Shown here: positions 23,601 to 36,000 of the stretch, one piece after another
How positions within the stretch are numbered: the stretch's first letter is position 1
Layout: each line of letters starts with the position of its first letter
Assembly: GCA_013396915.1 (NCBI GenBank)
Contig: VWZL01001940.1
Location: 133,303-197,302, forward strand
DNA length: 64,000 bases
Source of the DNA: Stercorarius parasiticus
Lineage: Eukaryota > Chordata > Aves > Charadriiformes > Stercorariidae
Reading direction: 5' to 3'
Translations under genes and position numbers: made by a program
Notes under the pieces: model-generated
What the model was told of the DNA's origin: nothing
Database searches by the model: none
The model's input: only the letters and a program-made list of their open reading frames with translations

Positions 23601-26600
23601 AGTGTGATAAAACACCCGGTGCTGCAATCGGAGAGTAGCCAGCTGAGCACGCACAAGCTGCTACTGCAGAGTAGCCACCAGGCTGGAAGTCCACGCCATT
23701 AACCTGCAGTGACCACCTTGCTTGCTCTCTTTTAACGTGCACTTTTGCATTTCTTGAGGCTTGCCCTCCTTGAAAGCCTGCCACCTCAGTCCTCGGGAAG
23801 CCAAGTAGGGAAATCACACCTCTGGGAATGCGACAACCAGGGGATGCCAGGAGGGAACTCACATACCTGATCGATGAGCATATTATTAAGGATTCTGGCT
23901 TCCTGGTTCATCTTTTCACTCACTTGCTGCCGTGTCTCATTGTTCATTTTCCGTCTGGGTTTGATGACCTGCGTGATGTATTCCCTCACCACGTACTTAT
24001 GAATGTCACGTAGAAGCTCCTGGTTAAGAAAAGCAAACCTCGTGGTTTTTCTGTGGTTCTCAGGCAAGGTCATGGCAGTGAGAGGGGGCAAGGGAAGCCC
24101 TCGGGTCTTTAGCAGCAGCCGAGGGCATAGAGGGGATGCACGAAGGCAGTGCCTGGGCCAGCTTTGCCGAAGGGAGCCAGTGGCCCCCAGCCCCTTGCTC
24201 CGGCGCAGAGCGACGGCAGTGCCCAAGGGAATGCCATGGGAATACTCCTCACCCTGAAATAGCCCATGGTTCTGTGTTGGCAGTTTGGGTCCTCAGTAGC
24301 AAATGGGGATGTTTAGGATTGTTTTAAAAGTAGGTTTTGTGATGCTTTCAGATTTTAAGTATAGTGCTGTTGTCACCTACCCATTTACTTCACAACTGCA
24401 TAGACGTGAAAGGAGCATATAAACTGTGACTCATGGAATGATAATGTTCAGTGGTAATGTTCACCAAAGCTTTTTGTTCCTCTTTAAAGGAATCATTTCC
24501 CTTATTTAAACTACAGAAAAGAAAGGTTTTGCTAATTCTCACGTGAAAGTATGGTAATATCTGAACTGCCCCCCATCAGCAGTCCCCACGGTTATAAACA
24601 GCCCCTGCCGCTGGAGATGAGCCTATAGGTCAGACCACAGCCTGCAAATGACAGTGGGACCCCCCCCTAGCATCACTGTGCCTGGGCACAGGACCATCTG
24701 CCTACCTGCCCCGTGGGGTCCTTCATGTGCTGCAGGTGCTTGGAGAACTGCGAGATCGCCAATGCCAGCGAGCCTGGCCTTTCCGTCGCCAAAATCCAGT
24801 CCTTGGTCAGGATTTTCTTCAGGAGTGGCTGAAAAAAGACCAACTCACTGATGGCACCGGTAATATTCAGAGTCGCTGGTGCACTGGCTGAAGGTGCCCA
24901 CCTGTATGCCTGCTTGGGGGGCTTGAACCGAAAAGCACAGAGCACCGACAGTGCACCTGCTCCGCGTGAAGACACACCAGGAGTTAGGCGGCAGCAGCAT
25001 GGAGCAGGCTGGGATTCTGTCTCCACCCTAAGGAATTCAGACCCACATCTCCCCTTTCTGGGTAGGTGCCCCAGTGCAGACAGAAGAAGAATCATTCCCC
25101 AAGCAGGAGTTGCTTCGGCATTAAAGGCTTACTTGGGACATCTCATTTCCTTGCTCTGTGCCACCTTCTAATCCACCAGCTATATTTCTTTAGGTAAATA
25201 AATTTGTATCCCTACCATATGGATGAAGAAACAGATGTGAATGTTAATCAGAGGAAACTCAAGCATGGCTAGAACAGGCTGTGGCATGCAACCATGTATG
25301 CTAGTGTTACATGGGTTTGCACCTGTTATGGACATGACAAGTCACTTGGTAGTGAATCTGTTGGAAATTAGCCCAGTAATCCATCACCCCTCCAGCCTTC
25401 CCCACAAAGAAAATCAAGCTCCTCTTGCTCACAGCACTTGTACTCCCTACAGACCCGCGTGTCTGCACAAGGTCTCACTGGGATTTTCCTTCTGCTCACT
25501 GCTCTGATGGGGTGGTGGGAGGATAGCAGCTGGGAGCATCCCCAACTTGATGCTTCATGGTCAGTGACGACGTGGGAGTGATGGCACCATTTCCCATCTG
25601 CCCTGGGTACAAGGTGCTCTGACCAAGTGTCCCCAGCAGGCTATTTCCCTTGCCAGGTCCTTAGAGCTAATGTCCCTCCACACAGAAACGCATCAATATT
25701 CGCTAAAGGCTTCTGGTGGCACCTGGAAGAGACTCCCCTAAGGGCCAAATTCAAAACATCCCTTCTCTGGCACATGCCCTTTGTACTTTTCTCCTCGTAG
25801 CTCTCAGGATCTCTGTCTTTAGATTCCTGGCAATCTCCTTCCCAATTATTTCCCCCACTTTTGCCCTCCTGCTGTGCTCCCAGCCTGCTGGGGAGCTGCT
25901 TAGAAATGCTGTGTCTCGGCCAGCCGCTGTCAGTTCTCACGGCAGTTCGCCTCTCTTGCTCAATGCCTTGGCTTGACTCCTTCCTCGCCTGCCCCTCAGG
26001 CCCCGACACAAGCTCTGCAGTCACTGGAAAGTCCCCCTTGGCCAGGCGGGCTTGGCTTAGATTGGAGCAGTTGCGTGACTGTCTTGGTTTCTGAAGGTTA
26101 CGTTTGGTGATTTAGAAAGTGAATTAGGGTGAGTGAAAAGAAGCGGGACCAAAGGCTTAATTTTCCCCATCTCTCGTGGTATTCCCACCTGGGAAGCACA
26201 AACTGCATTGCAGCATGTTGCCTTTTAGGCCTCTTAACGCAAGTTAGGCTGATACCAGAGCTTTATCAGCCGATAGCAGAGCTTTAGCATCCTCATGATG
26301 AAAGACTCAGTCTTTCTTCACCATAGAAACAGCCTGGAAAAATCACCTCTAGCAGTATGAATTCTGTCCTGTCTGAAGAGGTTGATAACCAACTGTGATG
26401 GCAGATCTATGAATGAGCGAGGGTAAATCGAAGTCTTGAAAAATCAAAATGTTTTGATAGAAGGAAAAATGTCCCATTGGTGCTGACCTCCCTGGTGCTT
26501 CACCACGGGTGAGGTTCCCCCCCACTGCTCTACCTGAGATGCTGGAAGCCACTAAATACCGTTTTCTTTTGGTTGCCATTGTATTAAAGCAAACAGCCTG

Positions 26601-29600
26601 ACAAATGTCTCATTGCTCATAAGGAAAAACTCCCAGGATGCTGAACTGTCACTTCAGATTAAGGAGGATTTCTACAAACGTTAGGCACGATGCATTTTGG
26701 AGGGACCATAATGTCATGTGCTGCAAAACAAGATGTGGTTGGTGAGACAAGGGAAGAGCAACGGCCCTCAGCTGCTGCGGTGATCCTGCACATACCCCTT
26801 ATATTTAGGAAATAGTGTGGCCAAGATCCTCTTACCTGAGCTTTTGTTCTTAATTTATTTAGAAAAATATTTGTGAAGTTCCTTGTCAGAGCTGACAAAA
26901 TCTTCTGCAGTTCCTCAGTGTTGACTTTAAACACTGTTTCTAACCCTGACCTGGAGAGGGAGAGAGAGACACCACCAGTGGCTTAAAGTTAAAATGTAAA
27001 CAACTATTACACTGCCCTAAGCATTTTATCCAGATTACCATCTTGGGCATTATTTTTAAATAAATTTGTGTATCATCTGGTACACTTCCTTTTGGAAACA
27101 CTTAATGGGTGAAAGTAATGACTCTTTTTGCACAATCGATACACTTATTCATATCTGAGTAACTGTGCTTAAAAAACCACCTATTTCCTCACCAGGTGGG
27201 ACGGTTCAACCATGCGGAGCAGTTGCGCAGGCTGGTTACTCTTTCACTTGAGCAACACTTCTGCTAAATGATCTCCAGGTACCTGAGAGAGCACCAGGGG
27301 GGCACTGAGAGAAGTAAATAACAGAGCCAGAGAAGGGAAAGCTGATGACCCTGCGTACCCCAGAGCCCCGCTGACTCACTCCATGCAGCGTTTATCGGCA
27401 GCAGCTGGGACAGTGAGCTATGGAGGTGGAAACCTCTGGGGTTTCCTAGGGACAGTGCGTACTACTGCAAGGTTTCACACTAATGAGGAAGAGAACACGA
27501 CTTCTGAGAGGTTAATGAAATCCCCAGCAGTATGTGCGGGCTTTGGGGGTATTGCGACCTTCTGGCTTTCTTCTCACTTTCCATCCCTGCCCTGCTGGAA
27601 CACACTCTGAGGGGAACTGATGCAGCACCACCAAAATTCCAGTGGTCCTCAAGCATTCCTGGATGTGCCATGTCCACTGCTGTGACCGCAGGGCACGGTG
27701 GGTTCCTGCTGCTGCGTGGTAACTAGTTTGTATATCTGAGGATGCTCAGGTGGGACTGCAAAACACATAAGACCAACCCCCCCACCCAGACTGGGGCTCA
27801 GGTCCATAACTCCTGCTGAACACCTGAAGTCTGCGTCCAGCATCCGCAACATCATGCTGTCAGAGCACCTACCTCTGCCCAGCAACTCGTCACCCCAGGC
27901 TGACAAATACTTAATTTGACCCAGCGGAGCCAATCCACCACCCAAACGCCTGCCAGCTCCCTGCCCGGGGCTGGCTTCTTCCTTCACCACCTCACCAGTC
28001 CCCAGCAGGGAACAGGAGAGCAATTTTTTGCAGGAGGAGGGAGAGAAAGCCAGCTCCTCGGCGAGGTTAGCATTGCTGGAGAGACTGTGCCATCTAGAGA
28101 CATCCCGATGGTAGTGCTCGCTGCGGCTGGAGCCGCTGGCTCCTGTGAGACACTGCAACGCGCAATCCTCTGCATCCCCTGAATAATATTTGGCACATAA
28201 CATCCCCGCCGTAGGCAGCGGTGCAGCAGCATGGACTGGAGATAACAACTCAAGCTTCTCGGCGGCCGGACCCAGGCATTAGCTGCATGTTGGGTTGGCC
28301 TCCGAAGCAGCACATCTGCATGGCAAGATGACCCCAGATGCTGAAGAGCTCCCGGGTCTTGGTGGGCCGTGTGCCTGCATGGCTGTAGACCATCCCCCCG
28401 GGGCAGGTGCTGTACAAAGAGCCCCAGTTCCCCCCGGCACCGTCAGCAGTGGGCTGTTGTGGCTGTGTGGGCAGCTGTGGGGTGGGAAGCGCAGGGTCAC
28501 CATGTGCCACAGCACTGGGCTGATGGCCCAGAGCCTGGGACGCACAGTAACTGGCACCATCCTACTTATGGGGAGACCAGCCCTCTCCTGAAAGTACTTT
28601 TTAATAGTCAGAGCCGGTGAGCTTATCTGTTTATCAGAGGCCTTTTCAACTTATGGCTTTAAATAACTAACTCTTAACACATGCAAAGCCCTAGAAGTTC
28701 CTCCACCAGCAGCCATGGCAGGCGTTTATTTGCAGGGGTGCTTTCATAGAGTTTCCTCCAGCCCAATGCCAAAAGCAGCCATCAGACTCGTGATGCTGGG
28801 TTTATTCTGACAAGCTCCAGAACAAAAAATGAAAAAAAATCCTCTTCTGAGGTTGAAAAAGATGGGCTGAAAATGAGTTTAAAGCTTTCACACAAGCACC
28901 GGGTCCGTCCCTGCACCGCATCCATCCCCACCTCTGTCTCCTCACCCTTTTGCCCCAGTGAAGTGACTTTTATCTGCATCTCTTGGGGAACATCTCCCAC
29001 ACGAGGTGAGGAAGGGCTGGAGGCTGAGTGAGCACCCCACGAGGCACCCCCAGGAGACCTTGGCCTTTCCTTTCTGGATGCTGCCACCCTCCCGGACCCC
29101 AGCAACGTGGCAGCTTGGCTCGGGGGACTTACACTAGGTCGTGGAAGCTGTTGATGTAGGCAGCAAAATAGGGTGCAAAGATGGGGCTGTCCTCGGCGGT
29201 GCTCCATGCCACGAACTCCTCCCCAAACCTGCAGGAGAAGACACGTAGGTAATGCTAATGGCAGAGGGACCATGGATGGCTCATCTTCTGTGTACACGGC
29301 GATGTCAGGAGACACCGATGGCTGGCCCAACCCGTCCCCTCTGTATGCGGACATGTTTTTTCCAGCTGTCATAACATGCGTGTGCATTGGAGGGGAATAG
29401 ACAGTAGATAATTATGGGTTTAGGGTGCACTCGCCTGAGCGGGTACGCAGCACTTTTGGAGGGATGCCAGGGATCTCGGCAGGCCAAATCTCTGACTTTG
29501 CCTCACACTGAGGGATTAATTGCGGCCGTGGTACTCAGGATCATCAGTCTGGTCCTTCATTTCTCTGGCTTTTGGGGCAATGTAATACGGTGCCCTCTTA

Positions 29601-29962
29601 AGCACACAAGGAAAGGATTGACCTCAGGGCTGATTTTACAACAGAAGGTGACTAGGAACAGGGCATCTCACCTACATTTCTCCCCCGCAACCTCAGCGTG
29701 GTGTGTTAGGTAGCTGGTTTCTGTGTAGCACTGCTTTTATGGTTTTGACAGCTGTTTTACAGCCGGGTCCATGCTGCTGGCAGGAGGCTGCATGCTCAGG
29801 CAGGCTTTACCTGGTGGTCCCATTCTTTGTCAGGGTAAAAGAACCTGCTTGGGCCAGCCTCAGCCACTTGCATCTCAGGTTTGATTAAGAAAAAGCTTAC
29901 GTTTCAGTGACCCTTTTGTCTGGGAGCCCTTGCTGCCCCAGCTTGCATTTCACACCAATTTT

Positions 29963-30001
<39 letters not shown>

Positions 30002-33000
30002 AAAAAAAAAAAAAAAAAAGGACAAAGGGAAAAAGGGGGGGGTGGGGGGAAGAGAAAAAAACTAAAGAAAAAAAAAAGAAAGAACGGAATATCAGTACTG
30101 CGTTTCTCCTCAAAAACCCAGGCGGACGTCAAAGCCAAATAGCTGGTTTTGAACTACCCTGCTCACTCAGGGTATGGGACACAGGTGTAGATGGTTGGGC
30201 TATTGGAGATGAGGGCTTAGAAGGGAAAGCACTGCCTCTGGTGCACTTTGGACACCTGCCATGCCCCGGGTTCACGATCTGAGAAAGCAGTGCTCGCGCT
30301 CCCCACCCTCACTCCTGCAAAACTTCTATTAGCAAACTCCCCACTCAGCGCCTGCTGGAGGTGGGAAACTTCAAAGGTTAATGTGAAATAATTATTTTTA
30401 GTCTCGCTCAGAGTTGATTCATGCCGAATGGCCTTTCTCCTCCACAAACCGCTGCTCCGGCAAGTGGCTGTGAACCCCCTAAAACACAGCCCCACTGGAG
30501 AGGTCGAGCAGCGTATCGCTGTGCTGGGACCAAAAAATCTTCCCTGGAGCATCCCCAAAGCACATCGCAGGGGGGAAGATCTAAGGCCGTAACTCGGGGA
30601 CTACCAAGCAGAAAAACATTATTTCAGCAAAGGTGCAGGGTCCTGTGTCCTTTGGACACCCACTAGGTTTTAAAAAAGACTCAGAAGGTGGTCTAGTTAT
30701 ATATTTTTTGCAACAGAGAGGGTCCCATCAGCCATTTTTATGCCCATAGCCATGAGATGCAGGAGAAATCCCTCTCAGCAGGACTCACGCTGGGACACCT
30801 AGATGGTATTTTGGGCAAGCAGGCTCTGGGTTTGGGGGTCCATAACTGCTGCTTGTTTGTGGCTGCAGCTGCAGCATCCAACGCCACAAAGGTCCCTGAT
30901 AGATGGGATCACAGTGGTCCCATCCCTTTTTGGCCAGCATCTCCTTCTTGGAGCTCTAACCTCAGATTTTGGGACTCACAAGGGTCCCATCTGAGTCTGT
31001 TTATGACTCCCTCCAAGTTGTTTTGCTTCTTGCTCATTATTGGGCTCATTGTGATCTCTAATTCTCCCAGGAGCAGGCCCGTGCCTGCTCGGTGCCAGCG
31101 TCTGGCCCAATGCATGGACCTTTCCCCTGCTTTTTTACCAATGTGGGACTCATTTGGAAGGAATGTGCTGCCCGGAGCGGCGATGACCTTGGTATGAATT
31201 CATGCAGCTCTGCCAGGCACAGCTCAAGCGTCTGTGCTCCCAAGCTTCTGCTGATGGTTCCAGATATCTTCGTGTGTTCCCCAATGATCTAGAAAAGGGC
31301 ATGAAAAAACACCAGTGAATATGATAAGCATGGGAGAAACATCCTTTGCAAGGATCTCGTGCAGCTTTGGTTAATAAAAATGACTCGCTTAGCAAAGGGG
31401 GAAACAGCCGACTTGTTGCCAGGAGGTTTTTATTATTCTCTGGCAGTTTTTAAAATAATAATCTGGAATGGGCCAAGAGGTGCAAACTGATCTGTGGCAT
31501 AACCATTCATCCCTAATGGCCCCATGACCTCCTGCTGTCTAGGCACGAGCTAGATGTGGTGTTGACCAGAGCCCCAAGCCACCCCGGTGCCATCCTCCTC
31601 TTTTGGAGGGATCTGCAGGAGGGATCAATCTCCAGCCCAATGCCCAAGGGGACCTGAGCTGTCCCCGTGTCCCCATGCTGAGGGTGGCTTTAAGCACTGT
31701 CCCTGGGGCGCGCACAAGCCCCCTCCTCAGGAGCAACACGAGGACCGCACAGAGGGTCGGGCATCACCCCGAAATCTTGCTTGCACTGGGGCTCCTCCCT
31801 GATTCCCATTCCCGCAATCCTGGCTGCCTCTCTGGAGTGAGGCAGGCTGCCGTCCCGCTCCTGCACTTCCCGAGGCATCCTACCCATCTGCTAATCCAAT
31901 TCAGACCTGCCTTCCCGGTGATCACACAACGTGTAATATTCCTCTATGGAAAATGAGTCACAGCAGCTGGCAAAACTCTTTGATTTTCTTTCTTTCTTTC
32001 TGTCTCCCTCTCTTTTTTTTTTTTTTTTTGGTATTATTTAATTGAAATGACTCAACCCTTTGAGTGAGGAGAATGAATCCAAACCCCTCCTGGCTTTATT
32101 ACCCCATAGTCCCTAAAGCTAGTAGGAGCTTTTGTTTTTTGTACTCTTTAAATTGGAGTGGCTGTCACTGCCTACGGCCTTTCTGCGGCTGCCGCAGCCC
32201 CGGGACAAAGTTGCTCTTTCAGCCAAGGGGTTTTTCTAACAAACCTTTTCTTTCCGCCTTTTTTTTCCTTTCTCTTTCTTCTTTCTAATCAAAGAGATTT
32301 AAGGACTTTAAAATCAGTTGCCTATTATGTTGCTGACACAATTGACAGCAGGTTTAATTTGCAGCTAGAAGGCAAGCGGGAGAGCTAAAAGTTGTAATAA
32401 ACTGCATTTTCTGCTCTAATGTATTCTGCCAGTGCGTGACTAACATAAACTATCGCAGGAGGCGGTACCTCCACCCCAGAAGGTAATGATCCATCTTCCC
32501 TGGAGCCACAAAGCCCCCCCACACTTGGTCCCAGCTAATTAAATACCGTTTGAATATCAAAGGAGAGCGAGGACTGGTAGAGGTTTTCCTTCACTTCTGG
32601 ATGAACTTCCTTCTCCCACTTCTCCGTGACCTCCAGTCGCAGGACGTTTCCAAAATAGCTTTTGATTTTCCCCTAAATGTTAAAAGTAGGAAGGAAACAT
32701 GCAGCTCAGGATAACGAAGCAAGCATGAGTAAAGCGGCTCGCGGCGTTTTTCTCTGTCAGCACGTGCGTGAGATTCACATGTGGGGCATGGAAAGGTGAG
32801 CAGAATCAAAGGTCCTGCTCCAGACCCCATCAGTCTACCCAGGAACTTGGGAAAAACCAGGAGTTGTGCTGTGTGGGGGCAAGGTACTCTCAAATCAAGG
32901 CAGAATCATTTTCCTGCCACGGATATATCATGTCAGGTGTTTGACTGCTTGATTTCAAAGTCCTCCGGCATATGCAATGCACAAGGTCAGGATTAAAGAT

Positions 33001-36000
33001 CAAACTGGTACAGCCATTTGTGGAAGTGGCAGCACTGTTCAGTCCTGGCTGATAAATCAATCTTGCTGCCAGTGAAACAAAACGATCCTTCACCAGCACA
33101 ATGGAGCAATACCGATTTTATTCAGCTGGGTATCTTGATCTCACCTTCAGCTGTGCCCTGTTTCAGACATAGTTTGCGAGGAAATGCCTGAGCCCACCAA
33201 AAAGCCAGGAAACCATGTAGCCATACACAGGGTCCCAGCCAAGGACAGCAGAAAGACAACTGCAGAAGGGGCTTCCTACGGCCTGAGGAGGAGCTGAACC
33301 ATGGGGAGGTCCTCTGCTGGGGCCAAGCCCAAAGTTGTCTGGCTATAGCAAGCCTCAGACGTGCTAGAGGAGCTCACACTGAAAATAGCAGCTAAAATGT
33401 CTTTACACCCAACTTTGCAATGCTTTCAGCCTGATGAGGCCCAGCTGTGACCTTTCGGTATGCCTCTGCCATACTGCATGGGTCTGTTACAGTCCTTTTG
33501 GCTCTGTGATCATCCAGGTTCAAGCTCATGGCCTGCTTCGGTCCCAGAATTGTTCGGGATTTTTTGCTTTTGCTTAAAGGCTGTTCTGTGTGGTGCTGGC
33601 AGGACTCAGCACCTGGTGGGGCTGGGAACCATGAGGTCTGCCATCCAAGACCTCTGCCCGGGAGGCTGGGACTCCCCTACCCTCCCCGGGGGGCACATGG
33701 GGGCAAGGTCAAAGCTCTCACCTTTGCAGAAGTGATGTAGTCGTTCTTCAGTTTGTCCCAATCATCTGGTGTTAACAGCAGGGACAGGTTTTCTGTCTTA
33801 ACTTCTGGTTTGAGATCAGGGTGACCCAGAAAGAGTTCACTGGAAAGATTCAAATGAACAAATTATGTCGCTGTGGAGTGTAAGTAAACTGATGGAATAT
33901 TCATGTGGCATGAGCTACATAATTACTAAGCCGTGAGAAATATACTTAAAGCTTAAATTGCGATGCTTGTTTTCAAGCTTTAACAAGAAAATCTTTCCTC
34001 GCTATTCAAAATCCTAATTATTCAAAATCAAAATGATCTAAGGTTCCAGCCCACCTTAGAAATCATAAGACTTCTGAGTTGTTTGGACTTGAAAAGTGCT
34101 ATGAGAATTTACTTTTTTAAATAAACAACCTGAAGCTGATTCATTTGACTACAAGCCTGCGAGATGCCTTTCAGGGTAGTTCCTGTAGCAGCGTGCTGCC
34201 CTGGAGTTAGCTGGTCTCTCCGGTGTCACATCACAGCTCACGTCAAGCCTGTTCTTTGTCCCTGTGTGTTATCCCTAGCGAGGGGAGGTGGCAGAGTAGG
34301 TCCTGCTCCATGCAGGGCAGCCCCTGGAAGGCATTCCCATGCCTGGGACACAGGCCATTGCCATACAGCGCTTCCTCTGCAGATGGAAGCGGTGGGTGGA
34401 CGTGCAGCTACGGAGTCTGACTACAAAGTGCGCTCAGATGACACACGACTTTGCCACTCACTTTCCTCTAGATTGCAGTGTAATCAGGCCAGCTGATTAG
34501 CAGGGAGGCAAGGAAAGGGAGGGAGCGTTTGTGTTTCTCCCACCGGGGAAAGAAACCCGTTATTAGCCTGTACGATTGAATGTGCCACCCCTGCAATCTG
34601 CCACCGACCGTGGAGGCATTGCATCTTTCAGAGTGATGAAGGTGGAGAGGAGAAAGAAGAACATATTCAGGCGCTTGAATAAGTTGCAAGCAGTCACCTG
34701 GTTAGCAAGGGACACAGCTCCAATGTCCTACACACAGCCTGTTGAACCATCAAAAAAACGTTCCCATCGCCAAACCAGCGCCGAGCACAGGGCTAGGCTT
34801 GGATCCAAGTGAGGATTGTACCGTACAAGGTCAGGATGGTGCAGAGCGACTGCTCGGCAGAAAAAAAGCTCAGCATGCTGATAGTGTCCTGGAGTCAATG
34901 TCCCCACAGTCATGGTTGAGATTTCCCGGAGAGGTCCATCTGCACATGTGGAGCACTGCACAGCCCAGCTGCCGCAGGGGTCTGCTGCTCATTTAAAAGG
35001 ACACCACAGATTTAAATACAAACTCTCCACTGTGACTGAAAGGACTGGCTCAAATGTGTACTCGAGGAGCTTATTCCCCTCTCTTTCTGTTTTTTTCCAT
35101 TTGTTTGAATTGTAGCATTGATAATGAGTTTGGGTCAGACAATTTCTTCTTTTTTGGGATGGGTCCCAAGAAGGAATGAAATTCTTTCAGGACGGGAAAA
35201 TCAAATGGAAACAGCCCAACGCAGCAAGGTGATTGCAAGCAGAGCCCAAAACAGCTGCAAGCTCTCAATAAGCTCTTTCACAGCAAGGTAGAGAAATATG
35301 ATGGAGGCACTCTGGTGCAGAACCTGGCTGCTGAAGCTCGTTTCTTCCCCCCTCTCCTGCAATGCTGGGGTGCAGTACAGTTCCCAGGGGCTGGGGACGT
35401 GCAGGAATTTCCCTCCAGATGAGATCGACAGAGACAAGTGAGGCAGAGGGGCAATGGGTGGGAGCGTCATTCCCACAGCGGTCCTGCCATAACACTGGTC
35501 AGCCAGTGCCATGATGCTGAGGGAGTTACACACGTCATTACAGTCATCACACCGTAAATGGGGTTTTAGGAGCAACTAGGCAAGTTCACAGAATAAATCT
35601 GTTCAGGATTGTTCAAAACAAAGACCATCTGTGGTCCAAGTGTCCCTGTGCCAAAAGCTACCCAGGCTAGGAATGGTCTGGGCAAGTGTCACTGCTGCTT
35701 GCCCTGCTCCACCACTGCCCCCTCCCTGTCCGTTTTTGCCCACCGTTTGACTCAGTGTTGATACTCCTGCCTTCACTGCCTTTTTGGTTTGTTTGAGGGG
35801 TGTCAATTGGTTTGCGTTTGTCCCATCCTTGGGCATCTGGTTCAGACCATTCCTGGAGACCAGCTACTGGGGGAGACACAATTTTGCTTTGACACGGCTG
35901 TTCTTATGTGCTTATTAGCAGCCCCATCCCCTGTGGATGTTGCCTCTCTCCTCCTCTCCACCCCACTCTGTTTCTGCTGGGTTTAGTCTAGGAGCTCTTT

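Noticed and set aside
27649..28248. 199-codon open frame, minus strand, inside EXOC3L4 intron 6
   Set aside because: Exons 6 and 7 join in phase without it, and it has no similarity to the family.
28782..29387. 201-codon minus-strand frame overlapping exon 6
   Set aside because: It is in a different frame from the exon 6 protein and is a shadow of the real exon.
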